A stretch of 64,000 bases of DNA from Earliella scabrosa (Eukaryota; Basidiomycota; Agaricomycetes; Polyporales; Polyporaceae). Positions 1-12,096 of this stretch are shown here, piece after piece. Every line of letters begins with the position of its first letter. Position 1 is the first letter of the stretch. The notes below the pieces were generated by a model that had not been told where the DNA came from, made no database searches, and saw only the letters and a list, made by a program, of their open reading frames with translations. The position numbers were made by a program, and so were the translations under genes. The stretch spans positions 1,054,001 through 1,118,000 of the forward strand of contig JABYQQ010000002.1 of the NCBI GenBank assembly GCA_022605405.1. Direction: 5' to 3'.

Positions 1-826
1 AAAGTCGTCAAGCACTCACCAATCAACTGCGAGCCAGGATCCGCGCGGTTGATGAATGTGAATACGTCGTCTTCTGGTCCCAATGTGACGTTGGTCATGA
101 CTGGAGAGGCAAGTGCTGCGAGGGTGACGTTGTAGGGCTTGACGCCTCCAGAAATAGTCAGTCCCCACGGGTCGCAGGTGTTGATGGTGGACGTGACATT
201 GGGAGTGATGACGGGAGGGTTCGACGGTGTCGGTGGTTGACAGGACTTATCACCGGCTGAGTAGAGAGACCGTGTGCGATCAATACGGGATTCGGAGACA
301 TTCGCGCCCAGAGTTGAACGTACCGACGATGTTGATAAAGTCTGAGTTGAACCCGCCACTTTGGCCGTTGGAATCCACGACAGTGAGGAGCAGTTTTGAG
401 CCTAGGAAGGCAGAGGGCGCGTACTCGACGATGAACGAGATGAGGACGATAGGCATGGGACGTACCTTGAACGCTGCCCACTCGCCACGATAACTGTTTT
501 GGGTCCTCTCCAATGGGTGTGACAACGGTGGTACCGCCGGCCGCGAACTCCATCATGAAGTAGGGCGGGACTCCGAGATCGGTGGTGGAATCATTGAGCG
601 GAATCAGTATTAGGCTGCGAGTTTCGCATTCTCGGAATGACGACTGGACAACCTATGTCGCGCGCACGCTCAGGCGTGCAGGAACTGGGGAGCGGATGAA
701 GAGGGGAAGCAGACGTACGTTTGGCCCGAAACCCCAATTAAAAGCGTGTTGTCCTGCTCCGTGGCAGCGGAGAACGAGTAGGGAAGAGAAGAAGAAGAGT
801 GCCAGTATTCGACGCAGGGAGTCCAT
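1..826 (-). CDS. Secreted/cell-surface protein of a basidiomycete-specific family (5' part, C-terminus off the left edge)
   Basis: I read four exons on the minus strand: 826-719, 652-466, 401-324 and 256-20. All junctions are GT-AG and keep one frame; the next intron opens at 19 and the gene leaves the window. The ATG at 826 starts a hydrophobic signal peptide (MDSLRRILALFFF...). The mature protein has a Cys followed by LILIPLNDST, then a LLLTVVDSNG motif, then NTCDPWGLTISGG and an N-glycosylation-rich stretch (NVTL, NVTS). In other Agaricomycetes I associate this arrangement with uncharacterised extracellular proteins that usually end in a Ser/Thr-rich stalk and one membrane helix, which would lie off the edge here. 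No enzyme function is known to me. Family assignment is from memory of the motifs; the exon model is directly readable. Confidence 0.72.
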
Positions 827-3189
827 CGGTCAAGAAAGCCGCGAGTCCCAGCGAGACAGGATGGAAGGAAGAGAGGCCTGCACGGAGGCCTTGGAGAAGG
901 AAAGGGAGGGGAAGAGAAGGGATGGGTCGGGGGTAGAGAGAGAACGCCCAGCGTCAGAACATGAAGGCGGACGACAACCAAGACGACGAGGACCGCAGAG
1001 GGGAATCGCGTCGAGGTGGTCCGCACACGGAGGAGGGGGGCCGGTAACGAACGGATGTGCGTCAGGGGCAGGCGGCTAGAGATGGTCGGCTAGTCGTCCG
1101 TCGCTGATTCCTGTTTGCATCTTGCTCGAATGATGGCAAGTCCGCCCGCAATTGGACCTCCGCCCTCGCACATATCGCATGTGGCTGTTCTCAATCTCAG
1201 ACCTCTCCGCCGTGGACGGTCGTGGACGATCGCCCGCTGGCTCTCGCTCGCCCGCTCGCCGCCCTTCGGCCGCACGTCGCAACGCGAACCGGGCACGATG
1301 TTCGCTCAGATGTTCTGTGCGCGCGCAGAGGCGAGACGGGGATCTATATTGGGAGAACGAACCAAGGATCAGCTCATCAGGACGGACGGAGGATGGCAAC
1401 CTGATCGCACTGTGAGAATGTGGCACGGTCGCCGCAAATGAAATCACACCCATCGAGGCCGCCATTCGCTCAGCCTCCCTCCAGGCACTCCCGACACAGC
1501 GCCCGCTCGCGTCCTCGCCGAGCTGCCCACGCTTGTACGCAACGAAAGGAGAAACATGGCGGGAAGCACGCGCGAGCCTCGAGGCGGCAAGTGCGGCCGT
1601 CGTCGTCAGAGGACAAGAGCTCGCAGTCCGAGCCAAGCGGAGCTCCTTCGACTTGGCCACCGCACACTAGTACATTCTACTTATCTCTACTTATCTCCAT
1701 CTTCAAGTCACTGTGCTGTCATCCAGTGTCATACTAGTACTTGCAGATCTAGTAGCCATGTCTACCAAGCTCGCACTTGTGTCTCCCACACCGTCGGGCC
1801 ACGGGACTGAAAGTGTTGCGGATGCCTATGACAACAGGGCGTCCTCCTATATCCTATCCTTGTCAGGCTTCGTCCACCCCCATCTCCGAATCCTCCCGGT
1901 CTCGACTCTCGCGACGAGTGCCCAAGTAGAGAACACCGATTGGCAGATCTAGGCATCCCGCCTCGAGAACATCGGGCGTAACGCCAGACAGCCACCCCGA
2001 ACCTGTTTCACCGCGACATGGAGCAACGCCTTGACGGCGAGTAGGCCCGCCGCGTCGTCAATTATATCTACTCAGCGTACCTGACGCCTGACTGATAACG
2101 TCTACAGATTCAATCCACCGGGACGATAGAGTCAATGGCACCTTGCTGCGCCCATAATGAAGAGTCGGAACAAGAGAAGCTGCGAGTCACAGCCTGAGCA
2201 ATGACTTCCTGCATGTGCGGACGGTGAGTCTTCCTATGCAGCCATGGCAATAATCTGGGAGTGGAAAGCATGCGAACGTGTCGTATTCACGGTATTGTCC
2301 TTCACCATCTAGCCATGGCGGCTCTCCGTCATCTGCACGCGACACTGTTGATGTGTCCCTGTCGGCTATGTAACGTGTTCGCCAGCAGCACTCTCATGTG
2401 GTCTCCCATGCTCTCGAGTTTCAGCTTATTGACTCTTCACTGGCTTCAAGCCTCAATCCGAATTCGTACCACTAGTACTGCGTCCGAGATATAGCCTGTA
2501 AGCTCGCAGCCGAGATAGGTACGTCGGAGCCTCACCTAGCTTCAAAGCTTTATCATTACGATTGATGAGTTTACGAATTAATCGTTCTTATGGGGAGCTT
2601 TTGGCCCGGCGCTTGTGACGCAACTCGATCACCGTGGGAAAAGTTTTTGTTACCCTTCCATACAACTTATGTCATCTCAGGTAACAAAATTACTTACTTT
2701 TAGACGCTCACCACAGGGTTAGGGTTGAAATTTCTTACTCGTTTCTTACCACTGGACACAGCCACATTGACTCCTTTTCTTATGCTCTCCCCCGCGGCTG
2801 GGCTCCTGGCATGGCCGGCGCTTACTACATTGTGTTGGCACATGCTTCGTGGTTCATTGGCGTCTATACTACTAGTTACTAGTGGCTCTTTCTATCACTT
2901 CTAATGACTTCATCTACTACTGCCTATACTTATAACTCAGTAACAAACATGTTTTTATATTGTTTGGTAGGCATGATCTGTGCCTTTTAGATGGATTTAC
3001 TTCAAGTTTATATGAACTATTAGTACAAAAGTTATAGCTCATATACACTTGCCCAAATGCGGAAGGTTGGCTGGGTTGTGAGCATGATTTGGCTTCAGTA
3101 TGCATATGTGGTCGCACTAGATCATTGTCCATTATATATTGATCTTCTAGACCCATTACACATCTATTTAATCCATTTCAACATGTATC
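827..3189. other. Non-coding stretch
   Basis: No coding region can be supported. The first part, GC-rich, is the likely promoter and 5' region of the minus-strand gene that starts at 826. Reading frames at 1.1-1.7 kb are Arg/Ser-rich low-complexity shadows. From 2.5 kb the sequence turns AT-rich and leads into the inverted repeat at 3.2 kb. Confidence 0.5.
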
Positions 3190-4345
3190 AACAAACACAT
3201 TTATTGGCCAAATGTTCGAAAGTTGCAATGATTGTCAACTTTCCATACTTCAATGTACATATAAGAGCTCAGGGGTATATGGAAAGGATAGAGATGATAC
3301 AATACAGAATTATCATGATTTTTCCGTAATTTTTGCTATAGAACTGATGGAGTTATTCAGTAAATAGTGAATAGATCATTCAGTTGTGAAGAGAATATTC
3401 CCACGGTGGTGCGATTGAAGAGAGCTCATTTTTCCGGTTCTAATGGTATATAACACTCTATACATTCATTAGAAACTGACAGAGATATGCTTTGAAGTGT
3501 AAATAGTGGCTATTCCAGAAAATGCCGGAAATTTCCCGGGGAGCTGTCGACGACCGCCAACATCGACAGCTCACCGGGTTTCAGGGGCATAATTAGCGCC
3601 CATGTCGACGCAAAAAGTGCACCCAGCCAGAATGGAACCCCCAGTCCCACAAATAACATCACAGTGTACTAACCATTAGACTACTGTCACTATCAAATAT
3701 AAGTTCAGTGTACAAACATAGTTGATAGCTTAGTGTTACTGACTCTCTATGAACAATGTTGCCTTTCTGAAGTTATATACAGTGTTGTATACCATTGAAA
3801 TAGCAAACTTCTGCGCTTATTTGTTGTACTAGTTGAGTAATATTCTCAGCTGTTGGCACTTCATTGACAAGTAAATACTGGTTAGTAGAACAATGAAGGG
3901 TCATAAGCATAAAGTGTTATAGGTCATTGACAAGCAAAAACTTAGCTCTGTGCGACATGACCACTGTGTTCTATATGCCATCAATGGTGGTTTGGGATTT
4001 TCCAGTGGCTATTCTACCATTGGCTTCAGAGTGTGTCTCTGTCAGTTTCTAATAAAAGTGTAGAGTGTTATATACCATTAGAACCGGAAAAATGACCTCT
4101 CTTCAATCGCACCACCGTGGGAATATTCTCTTCACAACTGAATGATCTATTCACTATTTACTGAATAACTCCATCAGTTCTATAGCAAAAATTACGGAAA
4201 AATCATGATAATTCTGTATTGTATCATCTCTATCCTTTCCATATACTACCGAGCTGTTATGTGTACATTGAACCATAGAAAGGTGACAATCATTGCAACT
4301 TCTCGAACAATTGGTCATATGCCCATGTTGATCTAGAAATATATC
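3190..4345. repeat. Long inverted repeat (foldback FB0)
   Basis: Two arms of about 330 bp pair as reverse complements: roughly 3200-3530 and 4000-4320. The best-matched part is the block running from the word GATTTTTCCGTAATTTTTGC (left arm near 3318) to AGAAACTGACAGAGA (near 3471). The loop is about 470 bp and contains a tRNA-like segment. Arms diverge more at the outer ends, so exact borders and target duplications are not visible. It has no coding capacity, so it is a non-autonomous element or a decayed palindrome. Its arms share a TATATAACACT word with the MITE at 54.6 kb. Confidence 0.75.
3617..3690 (-). other. tRNA-like segment with RNA polymerase III A-box and B-box
   Basis: Read on the minus strand, this holds TAGTCTAATGGTTAG, which resembles a tRNA A-box and D-loop, and 25-30 nt later GGGGGTTCCATTC, which resembles a B-box and T-loop. 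The spacing is tRNA-like, but I could not fold a clean acceptor or anticodon stem, so it is not called as a functional tRNA gene. It lies in the loop of the inverted repeat and could be a tRNA-derived (SINE-like) piece. A related word (CCAGCCAGAATTAG) recurs at about 4342. Confidence 0.35.
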
Positions 4346-5690
4346 CAGCCAGAATTAGACCACTAGCTAATAACACAGGAGGTATCAATGATCATCCTCC
4401 TGGACTCTGTGAGGTCTTGTAATAGTGTTCAATAACTCAGTGTTACCTACAACTTTCGCTCTCTATAAACAATGTAGTGTTTCTGAAGTTGTGTAGAGTA
4501 TTATATACCATTGAAAACACACAATATAGTGGTTGTTTGCTGTACTAGTAGTGTAATATTCTGACCTGCTTGTGCATGATGAATGAACAAATGCTGTAAA
4601 GAAATGAACTGACATGCATGGAAAGTATTATGTGTCATTGAGAAGCCAAAGATCACCTCATAGACACGCTAGAAGTTAATTACTGCAATGAGTAAATACT
4701 GTGTTGAAATGACAAAAATAAGCTAGTATGGTAAGCAAAAAGAGTGGCATGCTATGCTGCATAAAGCCATATGCAATGAGCTTGTTCCAGTGTATCTAAA
4801 GCTCAATACTTTAAAAATGTGCCATCTAAAGACGGTCTGGCTTACTGGAATTCTATACTATACTTGGAAAAGTTCATTGAAGTGATGAAAGTTCATGATA
4901 AAAGTTCGTCCACTGCAAAATGGAGAGATGAGATTATCTAACGTATCTGATAGCAGTCAATGCTCAGTTCAAAAGAGTGTTGCATGAAATGTAAACCTTT
5001 GAGTGATGTTTCATGCTTTGATCGACAGTTCGAAACCAAGTATATGTGAACTGAACTTTTACTATTTAGTGATGGAGCAATAATTGTAGATCATTTGGTC
5101 ATTCATTAACATAGTACCAATATTGATTATCAACCAGGTCATCAATCGTGCCTGCCAGACATGGCCCACTCCCACCCAAGTGCAAGTCGGCTTCGGCGCC
5201 CATCGCTCCAGTGGACAGGATGATGATCGTTTTGGCGGCCTAGTACGGTCGCACCTCGTGCTCAATAATCATCAGCCCGAGTGCAGTGGTACGAAGGCGC
5301 GACTCTGGTTCAGCGCAAGATGAGATGTTCAAACATTGAACCGTGCTCTCGTATACTTGACTTCAAACAGCTGCGTTCGGATCGGCGCTGCCGCGCTGAT
5401 GGTCTTCTCCTGCAGTCACACACGTCAATGTGCTCGAGCGTATCTGACCAAACTTCAGGCTGCTTCAGGTTTGGCATAAAAAGTCCCTGCCTTCACGCGC
5501 TCGCCCTGTGGTGACAAGCAGGCACGCTTACCTGACCCTTACAAGGACGTCTACTTTCCTCGGTCAATGTGTGTTCCACCGCAGCTGATGCGCCAGCGCC
5601 TGCTGTATCTGCAACGCGATGTACCCTGATGTAGCTGCGTCTGCGACAATCGCTGTGCTGACGATCATCTACAACATCCTCGCCACAGCC
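4346..5690. other. AT-rich non-coding stretch
   Basis: No gene, RNA or clear repeat seen. Short words from the preceding inverted repeat recur (for example TATATACCATTGAAA), suggesting older fragments of the same family. The last 500 bases become GC-richer towards the DUF6533 remnant. Confidence 0.4.
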
Positions 5691-6900
5691 ACCACACCAT
5701 GTCAGCCAGGGATGCCATTTTCGCAACTTACAGCAGCCTGTACGAGCTCCACTAGTATGTTCACTCGATTGACACTCATCTGTTCGCTACAGAATTACTG
5801 CGGATTCGCAGCACTCGGTGAGCAAGCTTACGACGTGCGCGCCGCACGAGTCTTACCATTCGGTCAAGCACTGGTATTGAGCGAATACCTCATCAACTTG
5901 CCCCAGGAAGTGAATCTGTTCTGGACTAAGGGATGGTCTGGGGTAACCATCCTGTTCCTCATGAACTGATACATCGCCTTCCTATTCACCCTATTCAACA
6001 ACGTGATCGTCTTGGTAGGGATGAGCAAGGTGCGTTCGCTGCCAGTGACGCGGGTATCACAATCACTCATCGCGGTCGGAACCCGCTCCTCAGAGGTATC
6101 GATTCACGCAACTTCCCATGTGCACTCCGGATGGGTAACAGCTGTAAGGCCCTTGTGCAAGGGGATGCGTTTCTCGCTGTACTGCAGTATGTTCCATGGT
6201 TAGGTGAGTACTCCTCCCAGGTTGTCTATACCGTTTCCGTCCGCTGATGGCGTGCTACTACTAAGGCTTCTCTGGGCTACGCGCATACGCGTTGAGCCGG
6301 AGCATGGCTCTGTCTGGTTAAGTCGCCCTCCTCTCCGCTGTCCCATTTGCTCTGAACATTGTGAGTCAACGCCGCGGTTGTGTAGGCAGATGAACTCTGG
6401 GGATGACGAGCGACTTGGATTGGCAGCCTACCATATGGACCCTAGATGGCGTCATGGTTCCCCGGCCCGGATGCTTCGGGACAAACTTGCGTACGTTCCG
6501 GTCTAGCTCGTCGTTGGTACACGACTGGCTGAGAACACACCTGGGGCGCAGTTGTAGGTCCCCAGACGGTATGGTCGTGGAAGTGCTCTGCTGAATACCG
6601 GTTTTCCCTCAAGTTGTAGCCGTATCGCGGGCATCGCTCGTTCTGTCGGACGTGCTCCTCATCATCATCACGAGGGCCACTATGTTCAAAGGTGTTAGGA
6701 GTCTGGCCGCTAAACGTTCGCTCGGCTACGTGCTCTGGCGAGATGGTGAGTCCTGTGTGGTTGTGTTGTGTTTGAGCGGCCGCTGATCATCAGGTCCGTA
6801 TAACTAACACCGAGAACGGTCTACTTCATGTGAGTTCGATTGCAATGCGCTTCTGAGTTCGAGCTTGCGTGATTGCTCGAAACTGACTCTTCTGCTTCAC
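5690..6900 (+). pseudogene. Decayed DUF6533-family membrane protein gene
   Basis: Pieces of a DUF6533 protein can be read in order on the plus strand. First NYCGFAAL, then after a GT-AG intron (about 5819-5870) ALVLSEYLINLPQEVNLFW and GVTILFLMN, followed by an in-frame TGA where the family normally has Arg (CGA to TGA), then YIAFLFTLFNN. Further on come FLAVLQYVPWL, an intron, FSGLRAYALSRSMALSG, a TAA, then VALLSAVPFALNIV, and last SRASLVLSDVLLIIITRA at about 6634. DUF6533 proteins are multi-pass membrane proteins of unknown function, abundant in Agaricomycetes. At least two in-frame stops and the lack of a convincing start make this a pseudogene. Confidence 0.6.
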
Positions 6901-7249
6901 AGATGTCTCCTACGCTCCATCTTATGTGCACTCGGGTCCTCTCCGTGAGTGCGCGATTGTTGGCTTGACCCAAAACAGGCCTTGACCCATGCAGAAATCG
7001 CTGATTCCAAGCGGTCGACTTCCGAAACCGACGGCTCCAGTCAGGAACGCTCGTACTGGGCGAGGCGTCTTCGTACACCCAGGGTAGGTGCGGGCGGTCA
7101 CTCCCCTGTGTTCCAACGCGCTAGGATCCTACGTCATTGATTCGAGCAGAGAGTACGACGACTCGAGCGACGCAGGAGATCAGAGCGTATGTCTAGGAGA
7201 AGGCAGGTGCCCGAAAGAAGGCAATTCTTGGGCAGCGACGCCTGGGAGT

Positions 7250-7933
7250 TACAGTCTTATACCGGTCCTTCGGCCACCATGGTTCCTTGGGCCAGTTGGC
7301 TATTTCTCGGCCATCCCGCCACCGTTTGGTCTCAATTTTTTTTGCATCGTATTATGCATTGTCTCATGTGCATACTCCCAGAGTTTTGAGGTATACACTC
7401 TCCAAATGATCGTGTTCTCAACACCATTACACTATTCATGGGTCAAACTGAAATTGAAATGCGAGATCGTGTAAGATGGACACAACTATGGACATCCAAA
7501 CTTTTCCCAATTCTACTTATACATGTATATAATGTATTGGTGCACACTAACTTGCGTGCGGCCTTGCAGTTGGATAGTGGCCGAAGTGAGAAGAGGAGAA
7601 GTGGCATCCGGCTCCCTCAATATGAGTGCTTGTTCACTGATATGCCTTTCTTGTACGTCGGCAAGCCTCGGCAAAAGGAGATAACGCCTCGAGACGCCCA
7701 AAATTACTGTTTTCGGGGGTGGCCCAAGGATTGACAGAGTCTTGATAACACAGATCGACAAAGTTTGGCCTCGATCTTGCACACTTCTCCTCGAAATGCC
7801 TTGAGAGTGTGTACGTGCACAGTACATAGCTATATGTACTGGATTGATGACACCGATTCAGGTATGGAGAAGCACAGGGGAAGGCGCAGGCGCATTTTAA
7901 TTTGGGCGGCCCAAGGACCGGTATAAGACTGTA
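7250..7933. mobile_element. Candidate TA-flanked MITE (Tc1/mariner-like)
   Basis: An imperfect terminal inverted repeat begins CAGTCTTATACCGGTCCTT at 7252 and its reverse complement ends at 7931, each flanked by TA (7250-7251 and 7932-7933). Length is about 680 bp and no transposase is visible inside. TA duplication is the hallmark of Tc1/mariner elements, but a dinucleotide is weak evidence; the roughly 20-bp repeat is the main support. Confidence 0.45.
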
Positions 7934-8383
7934 GTCTTTAGGAGTGGGAGGTTTGAGATTGACACCGGAGGAAGCGCCAGCATTGGCAATCATCTCGCAG
8001 GTCGTCCGCCGTATCTGGTCCCCCAACGCCTGACCGGCATCCGAGTCGTGCATGGCCGAGACAAGTATTGTATACATGCACACTGTCTGATGAACTTCTG
8101 ATGCATTCCAGCTGCCGTCACCAAGTTGCGGACCATGATTGGCGACAGAGTCTGCGTTTCGGCGGATTGCGAGGGGAGATGAACGAACCGACCCTTGCAG
8201 TCTAGGTACGTGGTTGCCGCATCCGGATGCAATACTCCATCATTGCTATCTCTGCCCATAGCACGCAAAATTTGAGGGCAGCGGAAGTGACATGGACTCG
8301 CAGATAGCAGCAAGACCGTGTTGCAATATAAATTCCATGCTTCGAGAGGCCACCTCCAAAATTCGCCCGAGCCTTCCGCCACG
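7934..8383. other. Upstream region of the UbiA-family gene
   Basis: No coding feature supported. The segment immediately before 8384 is the likely promoter and 5' UTR of the plus-strand UbiA gene. Confidence 0.35.
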
Positions 8384-9412
8384 ATGCTGCGCTTGCTCTC
8401 TTCCCTCTTACATTTTCTTCACACATGCTTCCTGTTCACCAAATCTGACATAAAAACAACCCTTATTCCCGTTGTGAGTAAACCGCCTTCGCCGCCCGAG
8501 GGATGCTGACCGTCTTCAGAGCTTCCTGGCAGTTGCGTCGGCTCCTCTCTACCACATGTCCCGTCTGCCGCATGTCATTTTTTGGGTCTGGTTGCATCTA
8601 CTCCAGTTCGACATCTCGAACCAGACGATGGACCCCGATGAAGACAAGATGAACAAGTCCGACCGTCCCCTCCCGGCCAAGCGCATGACGTTGGGGTACG
8701 CTCTCATCTTCCGATGGCTCCTGGTCCCCGTCTGCTTCGGCCTATCTGCGCTATACAGCGCGCAGACGTTCTACGCCAGCGTGGCCCTAGTCACGTTGAC
8801 GACCATCTACGATGAGCTGCATGCGCACAAGGGCCACTGGATCGTACGGAACACCGTCAATGCGCTAGGATTCGCCTCGTTTGAGACAGGTGCGACGCTC
8901 GTCGCCGGTAAGCACCATGCTCTCGAGTACTCGGACTACGGACTGCTTGCGCTCACATGACTGTTGCAGGGGTCGACCCGCGGCATCTCGACGCCATTGC
9001 TGTGTGCTCTATCCTTTGCAGCACAGGGATCTTCGCGACCACAATCCATTCGCAGGACTTCAAGGACGTTGACGGAGACCGCGCGATCGGCAGAAGGACG
9101 ATTCCCATCGTTTGGGGGACCTGGGCCAAATACAGCGTCCTGGTTCCGCTGCTCGTGTGGTCGGTCGGCCTATCGGTTTTATGGCATTTGGACTACGCCA
9201 GCCGCGCAGTGATGATCTTGCTAGCAGTTGGCGTCGGCACGCAATATGTCTTCGGCAGGCTCGTGCACGACTACCAGATCGCATTTTACTGGTACAACGT
9301 AAGTTGTCCCTCTCTACCGTCTGGCAGTGAACTCACTCACATATACGTGGCATAGGTGTGGTTGACGGCAGCGCATGTACTGCCGGGTTACTATCGAGTG
9401 TTCCGAGCGTAG
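8384..9412 (+). CDS. UbiA-family membrane prenyltransferase or terpene cyclase
   Basis: Four exons join in one frame: 8384-8473, 8520-8907, 8970-9298 and 9356-9412, giving 287 residues; all junctions are GT-AG. The first aspartate-rich motif is NQTMDPDEDKMNKSDRP and the second is DFKDVDGDRAIGRRTIP, the Mg/diphosphate-binding motifs of the UbiA superfamily (PF01040). Between and after them are hydrophobic segments typical of this multi-helix membrane fold. UbiA enzymes transfer prenyl groups to aromatic or other acceptors; some fungal members instead cyclise farnesyl diphosphate. The substrate cannot be told from sequence alone. A P450 gene lies about 1 kb downstream on the same strand, so the pair may belong to a terpenoid or meroterpenoid pathway (inference). 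Start chosen as the ATG that opens the hydrophobic first exon. Confidence 0.82.
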
Positions 9413-10400
9413 AGGTACCTTGCTAGACTCTCCAATGCATGCGACCAGCTGTCTGTGGGCGGAAAAAGAGAGTGGACTTGGATTTGTTTGGATATGCTGA
9501 GTAAACCACGGGAACGTTCTGCACATGATTGTAAGGATGTTGCGTTGTCAACTCCGGCAGGAACGGACTTCTAGCACTTGCCCAATTGGGCCAAGTGTGC
9601 ATACACAGCCTCCACCTTGCCAACTTCAACATTGCATCCGAGGACCGAGTTTCGACCTGTCGGCCTCAGGTGCGAGCACTCGTTCCGGCCCACTATCTAT
9701 ACAACACACTTGCCCTTCTTCGTATCAAGTCGAATCAAATATGGCAGTCACAATCACGGCCTGAAGACGTGGCCGATGCTCTTGCATTCCTGTAGCAGAG
9801 GTTGTAGACAAGTCCGCCGTGAGTGACTCGAGATCGCGATGTGGCTCACTATCAGTCAGTGACAGATGTTCATGTCTCATTTAGCTACGGCGCCTCGCGA
9901 GTCGGTTCTGCTAGCCAAACCGAACCTGCCAGTGATGCGACCGTCATTGCATCCGCAATCACGCAAGCCGCCTGGCATGTCAGGTTTCCCGGATTTATAC
10001 GGAATTCGTTAATCGCCAGAAGGGTTATCGAGCTTCTGGGGCGGATCGTGCCACTGGAGACAAGGGGCGGGGTTCTTGATGATCATTGTGCACACTCGAC
10101 GCAGCAAGATCCCATGGTCAGTGAAGACTTCCGCCCAATGCCACGGCGTCCGGGAATGCTGAGAATCGCGAGCAGAAGAAGGGTGCCCTTCATCTAACAC
10201 GCCCTTGTCCCTTTTTGTTCGGTGAGCTGTAAATGTGACCCGTAAATTTGATTTTGAGACAGCCCCAAGATTACTTGCGCACCACGCTCCCCATTGATCG
10301 ATGCTGCGTACGTCTGCGATCGTCGGTCGGACGCTGGACGACAGAGGTGTACAAAGGCCTTGATGAGTAGTAAGGCCGCTCTCACTCGCCATTGACAAAG
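9413..10400. other. Intergenic stretch between UbiA gene and P450
   Basis: No gene or RNA supported. The segment just before 10401 is presumed P450 promoter. Confidence 0.4.
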
Positions 10401-11511
10401 ATGACGCTCCCAATCACTACGTCTGACTGGCTTTTACTTTCGCTGGCCGCAATTTCTGCGCTCTTCGTGCGGTTCCTAATCAGAGCGCATGCTCTGCGAC
10501 TTCCTCCAGGTCCAATACCCCTTCCTATCGTGGGTAACGTATTCCACATGCCTGGCAAGGATCTCAGCGGAGACTTCGCAAAGTTGTCGGACATATACGG
10601 TACGCCTACCGTGAAGTCTATAACGGATTCAATCACTCACATATTAGTATATATCAGGCGAGGTCGTTCACCTCAAGGTTTTCGGGCAATCCATCATCGT
10701 GCTCGGTTCACTCAAGGCGGCTACCGATCTCCTGGACAAGCGTTCGGTTAATTATTCTGACAGACCGCCGTCCGCAATGGTTTCGCTGTGAGTTGTTCGT
10801 GTGATTTTCAGCTTGAGGTTCTTAACCGGGATGCAGCGTCGGTTTCGATTGGCTGTTCATCATGATGAATTACGGCCCAGAATGGCGCAAGCACCGACGC
10901 GCGTTTCACCAGCAGATGAACTCGGACGCAATCGCACAATACGAGCCGATCCAGCTTGCACTCACGCGCAAGCTGCTGCGCAGAATCTTTCGAGCCCCAA
11001 AGGAGCTCAAGAAGCATCTCAGCCTGTACGTCGTTGATCCTCGTCTCAAGTCTGGATAGTACCGAACTCCGATGCGTGTTCGGTGGCCGTCAGTACTCTA
11101 GCAGCTATCACCATGCGAATCTCGTATGGCATCGACCTTAAGGAAGCCGATGACGAGTACTACAAGATGGCAGAACATATGGGACTTGTCGCCGAAGAGA
11201 TCACCGTGCCTGGACGCTTCCTCATCGAGATCTTCCCATGGTTACAATATGTTCCGGAGTGGTTCCCGGGAGCGGGGTTCAAGATATGGGCATCGACTGC
11301 AAGGCGAGATATTCTCTACGCTGTCGATCACTTGTTCGACGCTGCAAAGGCTGCAATGGTTAGTTCGGACATACCCTGTGCTACTGTCTAATTCATATTG
11401 CTTGACAGAGCCAAGGACATATCAAAGACTCCTTCGTGACTCGCATGCTGGACAATCCACCAGCAAGACATGAGAATGCTCGGGAAGCAGAAGAACTCTG
11501 CAAGGCGGTAG

Positions 11512-11811
11512 TGTCAGAACTGTATCTGTACCATAAGCGCTATAGATTAGATTAGATTACCCTTATTTAGTATACGAGCACAGCCACCTGCCAGCGCACT
11601 AACGCTGGCATCCCCTTTCTCCTTTCCTCAGTCGTTCACCATCCTAGCGGCTGAGGTATGTTCATCTATACTCTTTACTGTACCTATCTCATATACTGAT
11701 CACTGTATAGTGACACATCCTGTGTCCTTCTATAGGTATAGTTCTAATGTCAGTCGTTCACCATCCTAGCGGCTGAGTGACACATCCTGTGTCCTTCTAT
11801 AGGTTCCGACA
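11512..11811 (+). repeat. Copia-1 5' LTR
   Basis: 300 bp, TG...CA ends. A 27-bp word around CGTTCACCATCCTAGCGGCT occurs twice inside the LTR. Identical to the 3' copy. Confidence 0.95.
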
Positions 11812-11826
11812 GGTTATGAGCCCTGG
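11812..11826 (+). other. Copia-1 primer-binding site (initiator-Met tRNA anticodon arm)
   Basis: The sequence GGTTATGAGCCCTGG begins immediately after the LTR. It is complementary to the anticodon arm of initiator-Met tRNA (around the CAT anticodon), not to the tRNA 3' end. This fits the half-tRNA priming known for Drosophila copia. The same word follows the Copia-2 LTR. Confidence 0.7.
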
Positions 11827-12096
11827 GCGCTGGCCCTAGGACTTCCCACGACCTCAAGAAGGACGCTGCTCATTCCCATCCCTCTGTCTCTCTCCTGTGG
11901 TAGACTCAGAGGTCCCCACATCAAGCTGCCACACTTGGTGTGCTGGCAGCTGCGCCCCCCAGCGCTTGTCACCTGCGCCTGCACAGCCGGGCAGCCAGCG
12001 CCTAAAGGCCTACCATATTGGGAGGCGTGCTGGCGCCGTGCACACTGACGCATTTGGTACACCTCCCCCCCATCCTCCTTCACATTCTCTTCTCAC

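Noticed and set aside
1076..1660. 194-codon minus-strand frame upstream of the first gene
   Set aside because: Arg/Ser-rich low complexity, overlapping other equally long frames on the opposite strand; no splice or domain support.
2713..2726. Interstitial telomere-like AGGGTTAGGGTT
   Set aside because: Only two repeat units; expected by chance in a window this size.
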